A DNA stretch of 64,000 bases from the NCBI GenBank assembly GCA_027627225.1, contig CM051032.1, forward strand, positions 64,206,637 through 64,270,636. Reading direction: 5' to 3'. Made by a program: the position numbers and the translations under genes. This stretch comes from Congeria kusceri. Its lineage: Eukaryota > Mollusca > Bivalvia > Myida > Dreissenidae. Below, piece by piece: positions 44,301 through 56,400 of this stretch. Every line of letters begins with the position of its first letter. Position 1 is the stretch's first letter. The notes beneath the pieces were generated by a model. That model saw nothing but the letters and a program-made list of their open reading frames with translations. It ran no database searches and was not told the origin of the DNA.

Positions 44301-46266
44301 CGTCTTACAATAAGTATGTTCACCTGCTCAGCTTCTTACCATACGTATGCACACAATCTCAACTACTCTCCATTGGTATGAGAACCATAAGTATGTATAC
44401 TATTTTAATTTAACTTCTTACCATAAGTATATGAGCAATAAGTATGTGCACCATCTTTGCTTCTTACCATTAGTATGAGAACCATAAATATGTGTACCAT
44501 TTCTACCTCTTACCATAAGCATGTGAGCAATAAATATGTACCATAAGTATGTGTCCCATCTCGGATTGCCATAATAGGTATGGTCACCATCTCTACTTCT
44601 TACCATAGGTATATGAACCATATCCACTTCATACCATATGTATATGAACCATATCCACTTCTTACCATAGGTCTGTGAACCATATCTACCTGTTATCGTA
44701 AAAATGTGAACCATATCCACTCCTAATCGTAGATATGTGAACCATCTCCACTTCTCACCATAGGTATGTGCACTATCTCAATTTCAAATGATTAGTATGT
44801 GAACCATCTCGAATTCCTGTGATTCATTTCCACTTCCTGTTGTATTCATGTGAACTACCGTGTACCTGTTCACATAGTATTGCGCAGCTATCTGTGTTTC
44901 TTATCATATTAATGTAAAACATCACTATCTCGTAGTCATGTCAACAATCTCCATCTTTATGTGTTATATCTAGGTGAACATTTTCACTGTCATATTCTGT
45001 GATTAAATTGATTATGAAGTAACCAAACAATTACACTACAGTTGCTATTTTTCACCTTGTATATTCTGGTATCACGGAATTAATTTCATAGAGATTCTGT
45101 AAAAAGTACATAAATAATATCAACAGATGATATCATATGACCATTTTACATTTAGTCTAAAATTGGTATTTTAATTCATTACTATCTTACAAGTAGTCTA
45201 GACTATAAAGTACATGTAACTCAATACTGAATTTAATACAAAATACATGTCATTGGCCACTGCTAACACTACATACAGTAGCATGTAATCTTCCTGATTT
45301 GTTTTAAAGGGACCTATTCACGGGTGGTCAATTGACAGTTTCCAAAAAAAAAATCACATATTCCAGATTCCAAAAAAAAAAGAATATAACATAAAAAGCA
45401 GCGAAATAATAGATAAAATTTAAATTGATAAAATTATACAACGTCTGTAACACGAATCGATTAATTAAGATGAATCCTTTGGTTCATTGTGTTGTTTTTA
45501 TTTTGAAAACGTGTACTAGCATATGAACAGAGTGTAAATTAAACAATTAACGACTGAGGTTTGCCATGAAACGTTTATGTATAGAATATCAACACATTTT
45601 CAAGCAAGAAAAATAATATATTTAATGATTGTTTATATTTTATATCCTTTTTAATCTTTTTTAATATTTTATCTTACAAAAAAAAGTGCATAATGCAAAC
45701 ATGAATTACATGGACTTTTTAATCAGAATGGCTAACAACTATACAGCCAAATATCGTTTCAATTCACGTTCACAATATTCCAAAAATGTCATCAGTTACA
45801 AAGCGTTAACTGGGCCTGACAAATGGGGCTCATGAGGATAAGAATGATAATAACGCTCAAGCTGCTAATACATGTGGAATATTTGAATTTGAAATATGCA
45901 TATATATTTTGTGTCATATCGATTTTTCATATTTTTTCAGTTGGGTTTATCGTTGCCTGGTTGCCTTATTTATGTTTCTCACTGTGGACAATGTTTAATG
46001 ATGTGTCCACCATGTCGCCAACTGTTGCCATGTTCCCATCATTGTTTGATGAGTCTGCGTTTGTCTGGAATCCCCTGATTTACATCGGCAGGAACAACGA
46101 GTTTCGTCAAGCGTTTTTTGAAGTCATCAAGCCTAGGTCTAATGCTGGGACGAACGCCTTCCACCCGATTAGACAACAAGAGATCAGTGAACAAGCGCGT
46201 GAACAAGTACAGGAGTCCAGTGAACAGGCGCAACAGGAGGCAGAAAGAGAGGAGAGCGCGGTGTGA
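38376..46266 (+). CDS. Opsin-like GPCR lacking the retinal-binding lysine (Glu in TM7)
   Basis: Exons 38376-39032, 44018-44108 and 45941-46266 join with GT..AG ends and matching phases (0, then 1), giving about 357 residues and seven membrane segments. Opsin hallmarks: N-glycosylation sites NRT and NDS at the N-terminus; a TM1 Asn; LKTPINVLIIGL in ICL1/TM2; C102 and C179 (disulphide pair); GWGNITLEPSRLSCGPDW, with E173 at the Glu181-equivalent; NRY (126-128) in place of DRY; AWLPY in TM6; NPLIY (293-297) as NPxxY. Position 113-equivalent is H105, as in RGR. In TM7 the frame reads SLFDESAFVWNPLIY; counting back from NPxxY puts E287 (codon GAG at 46051) where Lys296 lies in rhodopsin. It therefore cannot form the retinal Schiff base. 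The cytoplasmic tail is Gln/Glu-rich. I place it nearest the RGR/retinochrome/peropsin side, without a tree. ATG 38376 is the first in-frame methionine with a sensible N-terminus. Confidence 0.85.
39031..39180 (+). repeat. 75-bp tandem duplication starting at the exon 1 donor
   Basis: AAG|GTGAGTGGTTTTATATTG at 39030 recurs at 39105. The two GT positions are 39033 and 39108, exactly 75 bp apart, with a few changes between copies. Use of the second donor would add 25 codons but include a stop (SGFILI then TAG), so the first must be used for a functional protein. Confidence 0.9.
39180..42540. other. Opsin-like gene intron 1, left part, no exon seen
   Basis: AT-rich intronic DNA. ORFs up to 99 codons (40501) have no protein-like composition. 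Around 41470-41570 a TCCGAGAA/ATCTGGGG motif repeats three times. Confidence 0.45.
42545..43410 (+). repeat. 28-bp minisatellite, about 31 units, in opsin intron 1
   Basis: The unit is CATTGAGTCCAAACGTGACA plus CAAGACCT, with common variants CAATACCT, CAAGGCCT and CAAGACATTA. The period is regular at 28 bp. No spacer/repeat alternation, so it is a simple tandem array. Confidence 0.9.
43540..43690 (+). repeat. tRNA-derived SINE fragment
   Basis: GATAGTTCGATCTCTATTCG resembles a B-box, and TTCTACCCAGGAAACGGACTC downstream matches a block I associate with molluscan SINE bodies (general knowledge). The A-box half is weak. Lies in opsin intron 1. Confidence 0.45.
44098..44870 (+). repeat. 31-bp degenerate minisatellite starting at the exon 2 donor
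   Basis: Exon 2 ends CTGATCATAG|GTATGTC. The following 31-bp unit repeats this as CTGATCTTAG|GTGTGTG (GT at 44140, exactly 31 bp on) and then as many copies of CTTACCATAGGTATGTGAAC and CATCTCCACTT. The array is degenerate and covers about 0.75 kb of intron 2. ORFs on both strands within it are by-products. Confidence 0.8.
44870..45940. other. Opsin-like gene intron 2, right part
   Basis: AT-rich. 45307-45540 carries a diverged copy of the SINE-like body at 14862 (AAAGGGACCTATTCACGGG, then ACGTCTGTAACACG). No exon seen before the acceptor ATATTTTTTCAG at 45940. Confidence 0.5.
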
Positions 46267-46500
46267 GATGTGTTGAGGAAAGATCCAGAGCGAAATAGAA
46301 GGGTGCTTCACCTGTTCTTTTTTTTGGTTTCCTCCTGCTACCACTCTGGTCTGGTCAAAAGAGAACTGTTAAACAGATTTTCAACTTTTTAAAACAACAA
46401 ATGACTTATTAAGGGACTGTTTAAAAACCTTAATTAGAAGCATTAAAATCATAAACAGATGGATGAACAAAATTATTTAAAAAATAACAATAAAACGGTC
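46267..46500 (+). promoter_or_regulatory. 3' UTR and probable polyadenylation signal of the opsin-like gene
   Basis: AATAAA occurs at 46489-46494, about 225 nt after the TGA at 46264-46266. It is followed by a short stem, CTGCTCCTTTTGAGCAG (46513-46529). This fits a short 3' UTR but is unproven. Confidence 0.4.
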
Positions 46501-46607
46501 AGGCCTCCCACCCTGCTCCTTTTGAGCAGCACCCTGTACATTTGTATGATTTAGATCTTTCCCTAGATGTGTGAACATTCCATTCTGTCATAATGTTCAT
46601 GTTATAC

Positions 46608-46800
46608 TAGCTCAAAAGATCGGGGCATTGTTACAACAGGTATTAAATGCAGGTAAATAACAATAAGTTGCATGTCATACGAGCTCAAAATATAGGGACA
46701 ACGTGATATAGCATGTATTCAATACATGTTAAAGAAAATAATTTGCATGTTATACTAGCTCAATATATCTAGACAACGTGATAGCAGATATTTAAAAAAT
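46608..46800. repeat. About 70-bp diverged tandem repeat, 2.7 copies
   Basis: CATGTTATACTAGCTCAA recurs at about 46607, 46672 and 46747, with GACAACGTGATA.AGCA in the later two. Confidence 0.65.
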
Positions 46801-46998
46801 GGACTCTGTTATAAAAAACAGAGTAGGCATATTTTGATAATGTGGCATTGTATTAGTTGCCATGATAAGACAATAACAGTACTGTAAATAATTACGTTGT
46901 AATATCAATATTCAGAATGGTGTTTGACATATGAAGAGTGAAACATGCCTTTTGTCCAAGCAGACTTTTGAGCCAGATAATACTCCACGTGTGTGTAG

Positions 46999-47155
46999 TA
47001 CATTTTTATCGAGTGCGCCGGGATTCTCTCCTATATGGCCATCGCCCCCAGAGGACTTTTAAGATGGGCTACGGGGGGATAGTGCCAGATACCGGAGCCG
47101 CCCCGTTCCAGAGTCGACCCGGGCTCTTTCAGTGCCCGTTGTGAAGCACCTAGTA
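46999..47155 (+). repeat. GC-rich dispersed repeat, copy 1
   Basis: ATTTTTATCGAGTGCGCCGG, then GATTCTCTCCTATATGGCCA and CGCCCCGTTCCAGA match 57115-57255 in order and orientation. The high GC content stands out from its surroundings. No coding sense found. Confidence 0.7.
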
Positions 47156-47199
47156 CATTGTACCTCGGTTTAACGTCTCATGCGAAATACTAGTTAATA

Positions 47200-48230
47200 G
47201 GTGAGGGTGTATCGGGGGCTCAAACCTTCGACCCCTTCTGAGCCCAAATTCATCGAACAAGAGTTACTAGGTTACATGCTGAAGTTCAAATAGTCTATAT
47301 AGTTCCAATATACCAGAGTGAACAACATATAAAACACAAAGCAGACTCAAAAACAGTATTGTAAAGCATGGTTACCGCCTTTGAGCAATCATTTGGGCAT
47401 TAAGACAAACGTGTGTAAATTTTGAATTTTGCATTCGCCAAAAAGTACAAAGATATAAATTACTGAAAATGAATTTCCAATACGAACCTGGAAAATACAC
47501 AGCAAACGATACTAATCGATGTTGTGATATTGTCAATATATATGTGGTTGTATATTAGTGAGTCTTAACGTGTGTAAGCAGATTCATGCGTGTAAGAATA
47601 ATGCTGATAAAATGAAATTAAAATAACTGATTATGTCTGCATGTATGATTATATTTGTATACATGGTTGTATGCCTGTGTCATTATTGTCATATTCCTAT
47701 ATTTCAATTTCTTTAAAGTGATAATAAATAAGTCGTGTATATATTGATATCTTCTTCAAATATAATGACCAGCGCCAAAGCGGAATATCTTTTTTCGGAC
47801 ACTTCTTGTTAACTATATTGACTTGTAGCAACACACACATTAGTAAATGACGCAAGAGTGCAGGTGTAAAATATTTATCTATTAATTAACTTTATAATAT
47901 TTGACTTGATACAGCCTTTTCTACCATTTCATTATCATTAAAAGGAGATCAATAACCTTTGAAACAAATCCAATATCATTTGATAACTCTGCAACATATT
48001 AAATAAAATCTTGTTAGAGACTGACCGGTAATCTTAATGAAGTTAATACATCAAAGCATGGTGAACATTTACAAAACGACGTTTACAACATCCTCAACTT
48101 TCTAATGTTCCACGGCTCCCCGATTGTAACAAATTCCAAAATATCGTTCAAATACTTTACTGTAAGTAAAGTAATTACAGTTAATTAAGCAATTAATTGG
48201 GTAACTTCATACTGGCCTCGTTATTTGCCT
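47200..48230. other. No gene seen
   Basis: AT-rich intergenic sequence. Confidence 0.35.
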
Positions 48231-48420
48231 TCAGACTGTGGTATTGTCGACAATCCTTGGCCAAATAACGGAGCCAATATGAATTCACCCAATTACCATT
48301 TATATTATAAAACATTGACTCATATATTCGTTTTGGCAGGAACTCGGTCAGTTTCCTATTGCAGCTGCGGAAATATGCAGTTAATCGGTGTTATATTGAT
48401 TCTCGGCAATGATCATGCTA
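48230..48420 (+). pseudogene. Possible degenerate sushi (CCP) exon
   Basis: TTTGCCTTCAG precedes a phase-1 start reading DCGIVDNPWPNNGAN, the usual opening of a sushi module. Later in the same frame come GTRSVSYCSCGNMQLIG, like the GxxVxYxCxxGYxLxG stretch. The spacing is long and the last cysteine and tryptophan are missing. No partner exon is visible nearby. Confidence 0.3.
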
Positions 48421-49600
48421 AAAAAAACAAAGTATTTGAAAAAATTCGTACACTTTTGTCTGTCTGGACATCATTCAGCAGACGAATAATATTGAGTTTC
48501 CTATTCCATCATGTATATTCAATATAAATGCAATATAAATAACATAATATCGCCTCCGCTCGCCGTACACTTGGCATAAACAAGTCATATTTGTGTGTAA
48601 CAATACAAATATAAGTTAAAATTACTTCCATTTAAGCATTAATTAGTCGTTAAATAAACACAATTTAGTCTTATTGTGGTGTTAATTTCTGAACATGATA
48701 AAAAAATTAATTGCTCTAAAACATTCATTCTAAAAATGTATATCAAGGTACTGGACATAAAAGACGGTGTGCTTTAATTAAAAGCATATAATACACAATA
48801 AGGTTGTATTAACTTGCAAGTGGATATAAACAAAAACTTAGCTTATTGAAATTGAAGTATATATAGAACACCAGACATAAAATGTTTGATTGGTGTACAT
48901 ACAACAAAAATGCCTACCTACCTACCCGTTACCAGCAACCTTGGGTAGGCAATGGCAAACAAACAAATTTTTAACGTTGGCCTAGCAAAAAGATCGATTT
49001 AATTACAAAAGAAATGCTGTACCGAGTGCCTCTAAGAAGAGAGGTTAACCGGAGTTAAGATAAGCATTTTGTTTTATTTATGTTTGATTTATTCGTGATA
49101 GAAGTGTATGCAAAACTAGAAATCTATATACTATATTTAAGCTTTATAACATGCATTCCATGCACATTCTATGCTCATACATCAGTGCTTATTTGTATTT
49201 TCCTGGTTCTACTGGTTCTATTGCAACTTCCCTTACAGAAAAAATTAGCATGAAGTAAACTGCTTAAGCCCCCATCTCAATGAGCAGTGACAGCTTGCGG
49301 CTAGTTTACGATACAAAAACAATGCGACAAAATACGCAAATAATTGCAATAAAATATACTTGGGATAAAAGTTGCGCCACATATTTCGATAGATGTATTT
49401 GAACATAAAATGTACAACTTACAAGGCAAGTAAAATATTAAAACATACAACAAATAATAAAAAATATGCATTAATATTGCCATGTCAATCAACATTATAT
49501 GTCAAGGATTACACAAAAACGAGTTAAATTAAACTTTTATTTCCATTGTGGTCGTTTAGAGGTAGTGCTGTATGACATCGGAAGATATTACATTAAGTTC
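48420..49600. other. No gene seen
   Basis: AT-rich intergenic sequence. Short ORFs only. Confidence 0.35.
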
Positions 49601-49601
49601 C

Positions 49602-51311
49602 CAATAATAATAATAATAATAATAAAAGGCAACATCAATAGGTTAAATGTATATACTATACTTCGATAGCATTATACTAAAGCTTTTAATAGTTGCAACA
49701 TTACAACTCCCAGCTATATGACCCTCCGGGTCGCTTACATTAATGTACATATTTGCTCAAAGTATTCAGGAAGAACTAAAGCTTTTAATAAATAAATGAA
49801 ATTGTCTATTTGCGTTGGTTATACGAACACCGCGCGAATTTTACGCGACATTGTTTCAAAATTAGTTTTAAACACAACTTGCAAACATTTCGGTAGATAA
49901 TCTCACGAAGTTCGCGTGAAAGACAAACGACCTTTATAGTTTTGTTTATTTCTAATACTTTAGGCATTATGCCCATGGATATACATTGATACACATCTAT
50001 CAAATAAATACAATGCATCGGTCAATTGCATACAGGTTCACATACATAAACATATATTTATAATGTCAATAAAACGTGTATAAATTCACAGGGCAATATT
50101 TTCTATGCATATTAAATAATGTCATACATAACTTTTCTGCAAATACTTACACATAGTATAAAAATTCGTTTTGGCAATACAGTTAATACGTAAATCTTTA
50201 CATGATATTTATAATTGTTTTGGAGAGACACTTCAATCGTAATATAATTGTGTTCTTAATTGAAAGGCCTTAAAAATATCAGTTGCAAGCCTTCTAACAG
50301 TCGATTCGATTGTCGATCTCATTAGTTCAATATATTTGATAATATTGGCATTTTGCCAGAAATATTTATCTATTTATTGTTTACGAAAATCTATAAATAC
50401 TGGGCATTCTAATAAAAAATGGAATTCGTCCTCTAGTACATTACAGTGTTTACATTTTCTTTCATTGTATGGTATTTTGTTCGGCTTATGCCATCTGCCT
50501 GACTCAACTTCTAGTCTATGGGCTGAAACTCTCAAACGTGTTAAGGCAATTCTGAACTTTGGTAAGTTTACATATTTGAAATATGACTGTAATTCGAAAT
50601 TTCCGAATAAACTATAATATGTACCTCTAGTTGTATTAAAAAGTTCCGCAGGCCAATTTTGTTTATAAATATCTGAAATTCTTTGTTTAACATTTGACAT
50701 AAAGACATTAACATCACCAACACCCTGAAAGTACCATACTTCGCTAAAAGCTAGGCTAATACATTTTTTTACATTTTTACCCACGACACTTTTTCTGGGT
50801 ACATTTCAAAATCATTTAATAACATCTTATATACAACTTTGACATATTTAACATCATTGCACTGTATAATTTTTATCCAATAGTTTATAACTTTAACATA
50901 TCGATAGTAAATAAGCGGTTTTCGTCCGAGCTCCCCGTATATAAAATAAGTTTGTGTCTGTTGTCTTACTACTAACAAAGTTTTGCAAAAACGCAAGTGT
51001 ATTCTTTCTATGCATTTACTGTTATTTAAGCCCCATACATCACTTCCATAATTTAGAATAGGTTCAATAAGTTTGTCAAATGAATCTAAACAGTGACTAA
51101 CTGAAATGTCCGGAAACTGGATTATATTTGCTTTAAGCTTATAAATTGCCTTAAGGGCCTGACCTGCTAGTGCTTCACATGTAGCTGAAAAAGATCTGCC
51201 TGTGGTAAAAACTATCCCGAGGTATGTACATTTGTTTACTATTTCAACTTCCTTTCCCTGATATAAAAACGTTAGATTTAGTATATTTTGCCCACGTTTT
51301 TTAAATATCAT
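49602..51311 (-). mobile_element. 5'-truncated LINE: end of ORF2 and 3' UTR with (TTA)n tail
   Basis: On the minus strand 51311-50233 reads the post-RT part of a LINE ORF2: VEIVNKCTYLGIVFTTG, then LIEPILNYGSDVWG, then YLGI/GRKPL-type blocks. It ends with a cysteine motif (CKHCNVLEDEFHFLLECPVF) and KYFWQNANIIKYIELM. One frameshift lies near 50780 and one in-frame TAA at about 50374. The 3' UTR runs to a (TTA)n stretch at 49602-49626. No RT or endonuclease core is present, so this is a typical truncated insertion. It belongs to the same general group as the element at 3116-6660 (both have the CxxC...H..LxC tail). Confidence 0.85.
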
Positions 51312-52815
51312 TATTTTTGTTTTATTATTATAAAATCCACCAGAAATTTAGTAATGCTTATTTATAGATCTTTAAATACACAGTTCTATTATTTTAAATA
51401 ATTAACAACAAATAATGCATTTCAATCTTATGTTAATAAAGACCATTATCCTTATTAAAATAATATGAATTGGTCAAACAAACTAAAAATAAATAAATAA
51501 ATAAAATGATTCATGAATTGATATTAATAATTTATTTAAACTGTTATATTTTTTCAGCGTGCATTTTTCCCTCCAAGGCATCAATACAACAGTAAGAAGA
51601 TAGACAGAACAGAAAAAAAGCCACAACATGTGTGATACAGTTCTCTTCCAACTTCACAAGACAAGGAAGTTCATAAACAGAAATTTCACTATTCATCTGT
51701 GTGATTATTATTGTATCTAGTGGATTTATCATGAGATTACAAAATGTCAAATATAAAAACAACTTTCTACGATAAGAATGTTATATGAGTAAGTTATAAA
51801 ATGTGAATATTAACAGTGTGTAGTAAACAAAGCAATAATGAGGACATCTTACGAACTTTGCATCATACCCTACGCATGTGTTGTCCTTTTGAAAGGTGAA
51901 AGTAAACTTATTCTATGTTTAAAGCAATTGAGCAATTAAATTTAAATATGTGCAATTATGTAGTACTGATTTGTTTAATGGTTTGCATTGCCTGAGCCTA
52001 TACTCCATCAAATTATTTCAGAGAAGATTTTAATGTACATATTTTACTTTAGGAATATGCCCATTATTTGTATACAATTGAAATGGTTGATTTGCAATTA
52101 TATATAAATAATACTTCAAATGTATACATTTATTGTGAAAGTAAACATGTTCAGTCATTATGATATATTGTATGCAATAAATTGACAATTGTATTTCACA
52201 GAAGAACATGTATTGCACTTATTTACATTAGCATTGTGTCATTATTAACCAGAAGTATATATGTAGATGTTTTGGTTTTGAAAAGACATAAAAATCTATG
52301 TGTGAATTAACTGTATTATTATTTGTTTGATTTGAAATTATTAATAAATAAAGGTTTGAACAGTGTAATGAAAATTTTTAATTAAATGTATGCCCTGTCC
52401 CAAAGAATATCACTTATAAGCTGGCATAAGTCTTATACATAAAATGATTTAGTCAATATTTCCATTCATATCACTGCAATAAGAGTGACATGTACAGTGT
52501 TTCAGCTATAAGTTTCAAGGCATTTTCATTAATTTTAGAAATTAATTGCAGTTTCCTTTCTCTGTAAGGCATGCCTAATTTTACACCTTCTTAATCATAA
52601 TACCAAAGGTGTATATGATTTGTTAATTAATACTGGTAATAATGAAACATAAATAAAAAAAATAAACACTTGTGCAGAAGAACATTTTTTAAATATATAA
52701 CGTTACAGTCATTATTCAACGACAAACACCAAGAATGATTAACTATCAAATTTATTTTATAACAAGTTTGGCATTTTAATGTCAAGGCTGGAACCAAATT
52801 GATGTAAAAGTCTTG
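51312..52815. other. No gene seen
   Basis: Strongly AT-rich intergenic DNA. Confidence 0.4.
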
Positions 52816-52819
52816 GACA

Positions 52820-53130
52820 TAGATTCCCCCGAGGCCGGCGGGAAGTTCTAAATGAATTAATTCTTTCCCCCGTGACCGGCGGGAAGTGTGTCAATAGAAA
52901 TTATGCCGCCAAACAACACAACTGGTTCCAAAGTTTTGCTACCGTCAAACACGCATCCCGTCTCCGGCGGCCTGTCTCTGTATACCATCTAACCAACGCT
53001 GCTGTTAAAGCGGCGCAATCCCAGCCTTGACGTTGTAGGGTTACAACAGAGACCCGGGAACGGCGTCCCAACTAAGAACTGTGACATTCTATTTACTTAG
53101 TCAAAATGATCCCCGGGCTTTTCACCGTAA
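52820..53130. repeat. GC-rich block with paired CCGGCGGGAAGT motifs
   Basis: TTCCCCCGAGGCCGGCGGGAA (about 52823) and TTTCCCCCGTGACCGGCGGG (about 52862) are near-copies, each close to self-complementary. The block lies immediately downstream of the recombinase end of the YR element and may be its terminal region. That link is inference. Confidence 0.45.
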
Positions 53131-53442
53131 GCCAGTGGGCGATCGATGTGATTACGCACAATAATAAATCGGTTAAGTATAACAAAACTTAATAAACTAT
53201 TAGTGTATTGCCAAAATCTACTATAACTAACATATATCTCCGAAATATACTACCGGGATTAAGATCTAAATTCCTGCAACTAAAATTGAGAAACGGTAAA
53301 TACGTAGTACACTGACAATAATAACACGAACCCGGCTAGACCAAATAACTTTAAACCGCCATGAGAATTTAACAATGGAGAATATAATGTGTATGTGGAA
53401 AACATGGACAACCATCGGACATGGGCGCGTATCAAACTAACG

Positions 53443-56400
53443 AATGTATGACTTATATGCGTCGGATTTCCATCTTCCCTTGGATTTGATCTCCGAAATT
53501 GGAGCTCCCTTACTGAACAAGCTTGATGGACCCCCTATTCGAAACGAGTGTGATTTGTAACGGCTATCGTCTAATCCTGCCGCACGGGCGGTTTTCTTTA
53601 AAACAGCGTTGAACTGATAAATAGTTAGAGGGCTGTAGTCGAAATGACAAAAGATTGGACCATGAATGTCCGCACGATACCTCAAATAGTCCAAAATGTT
53701 ATCGTTGCAATATAGGTCAGTGGAGTCCATTTCAATGCAAACGAAGGATCCCTCATGCCGCTGATCCGTTTTGGAAACTGATGTGCCATGTTATGGAGTT
53801 ATTCCCCAATATGAGATCCTCTGATGCGATGACCTGTCTCTTTGATATTGCGTTAGGTACGGCAAGCTCACTTAAGCCAGTGAAAAGGCGGTGCCAAATA
53901 GTTTAACTTGGATTTGAGACCGACACACAAACTTTTGGGTTTTTAGTAACATTCGAAGAACGGACCGAGATACGGAAAGCCGAAAATCTCTTTTGATATG
54001 AGTACGTTTTAAGCCTTCCAGCATTTGACGCACAATGTATTTCCGCGTACAGTCTCCAAAGTTGTTAATTTTGTTGTAGTAGCTTATTGTCGAAACATGG
54101 ACGCTTACTGTTGAATGCGCGTATTGACGGAGAGACAAAAATGCAATGTATTCCGTGACAGCTTCCACAGACGTCGGCCATGCTGGAGCCCTATTCGTGA
54201 GTCTACAGAGAGACTCAAACATAGAAAATGAGCTAGTGTAAGCTTTGAGCGTTTTTTCCGACAACCCTGCGTTGACTAATTTATAAATTTCGGATGAAGA
54301 TCTGACTGAAGGAGTCAGGAATTGCCAGCGGCGTCCTGTGTGCGCCTTCCGGAAGTAGATGCGAAAGCAGATCCCACTGAAATCGACTGATTGCATCAGC
54401 AATTTCGTTTTTAATGCCATCGATATGCAAATACTTAACCATGATGTTTAATTCGAGAGTTAATAGCACAAGGTGTCTAATCAAATGCATAACGATTTTA
54501 TTTTTTGAAGATTTGTTGTTGATAATTTCAACTAAAGCCTTATTGTCCGACCTTAATTTAATATTTTTATTTCTTAGCTTTGGGCCCCACAAATAAAACG
54601 ATAAAACGATCGGTACTAATTCCAAAAATGTTACATTTTAAATAACTCAATTCCAAATGTGGCTGGCCAGGGGGAAAACGCCCATTCGCCCTGAAAGTAG
54701 CACCCGCACCCCAAATCTTTATTTCCGCTCGCGTGCGCGAAGAGTTCCATGACGTCACTTTAAAACCAATCAGACTCATTAAATAAACACGTACCATTAA
54801 AAATAACGAAGGAACCTAATCCAAACCCGAGCGTCGTCCTTCAAGTTGTTTGAAACACGAAGAAAATGATGTGGTTTTTGTATCTGCGACATCGCATCGT
54901 AGAACCTTCTATTGAATGCACGCCCAGCAGGGATAGCTAGAGTAATAACATTAAGCAGCCCCACTATAGACTGTAAAGGTCGCAGTTATATTTTTTTGGA
55001 ATTTAAAAGAGATTCTAAGGAAATGATGGACTGTGCAATCTTCTCCGTGGGAATTCGTATTAACTGTTTTCGTGCGTCTATTTCTAGGCCAAGGTAAGTT
55101 AACTGTTGTTCGGGGCCCACCCATTTTACCGGACTTTAATGGTACGTTCAGTTCGCGCATTACTGATTCAAAGTTTTTCATTATGACACTACAGTCGTGC
55201 TTTGTTTTACCTATCGTCATAAAGTCATCAAGAAGATGCTCAATGTCTGAAGTGCGGGATTTTGTTGCCACCAACCAATGCAAGAATGTAGATACCTTCT
55301 CAAATATAAAGCAAGCCGACGAAGTACCCATTGGAAGAGATTTTTGTATCCAACAACCCATATTATTTTTATAAACGAACAGATCGAAAGCCGCTTGTTT
55401 AACCGGATATAAATCAAAAGCAGAAGCAATGTCTGCATTACCCGTGTAGGCAGTGTTACCAATAGTTTTTTTTTAATAGCACTGTAAAACTTTGCGTACT
55501 GTACACGGCTAAATTCAGGCTTAATAAAGTCATTTATGCTTGCTCCCGGTGGAAATGATAAATTTGTAATAAGTATCCAGCCCCCAGATTACTTTGGCAC
55601 AAGGCCAACCGGAATTATACGTAAATTTGAGATCGGTGGTATTAAAAAGGTCCAATCACCAGACCTCTGCGTTTGAGATAAAGTAATTTATCATGCAATA
55701 ATTCTCCGTGTAAACGCGCCGATTTAAGGTTCGTAGAAATAATTGGAAAACGAGGCACTTCATAGTGTAACGAAAACCCATTCATGAATCCGTTTAAAAT
55801 ATACGCTGCATCTGTTTGGATAATCAGCTAAGTGTAAAGCCAGATTGTCAACATTAATAGGAGTTCGGCCGAGCTCCCATAGGCTTTCTAGATTCCCCGG
55901 ATCGCTGAACTGGACAAAAGGATCTGAAATTTTGTTGATTTTTAAAAAGATGAGGTCTAAAACGTAATGTTGGTTGCACTGACGTGGGCCGAACTGCTCG
56001 TTTGGTACCGCAAGTCTTTTGAGCAAAGCAATACAATGATGGATGTTGTGAGCCGCAGTTTAAGCACTTGTGGGCAAATGAGCAATAGCTAAACGAGCAG
56101 AGCCCTTTGTTGTTGTATGCGAAACACGGCCTAGCGTCGAAAGTTGACCTACTTGTACCGGAATGCATAGATATCATCCATATTTCTCGATTGTTTCCGA
56201 ACGACTACTTGGGATTTTGAGACATTTTTAGCCTAAACTGCGTATCAAACCCTGCCCACCCTGCAAAACGGGAAGCTGCCGTGCGCGTGTTATGCATTCC
56301 TAGCTTGTACTTTTTGTTGTGTGTTTTCCCTGAATTTGGGTAAAAGGGACCTTAGGTCAAAGAATTCACCTTTCCAAATCTTTTGCCTAGTGGGTAAGGT

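Noticed and set aside
44418..44720. 100-codon minus-strand ORF rich in Asp, Met and Trp
   Set aside because: It follows the 31-bp degenerate repeat of opsin intron 2; the repeated residues come from the repeat unit.
53655..53906. 83-codon plus-strand ORF with several cysteines
   Set aside because: It is antisense to the recombinase region of the decayed YR retrotransposon.
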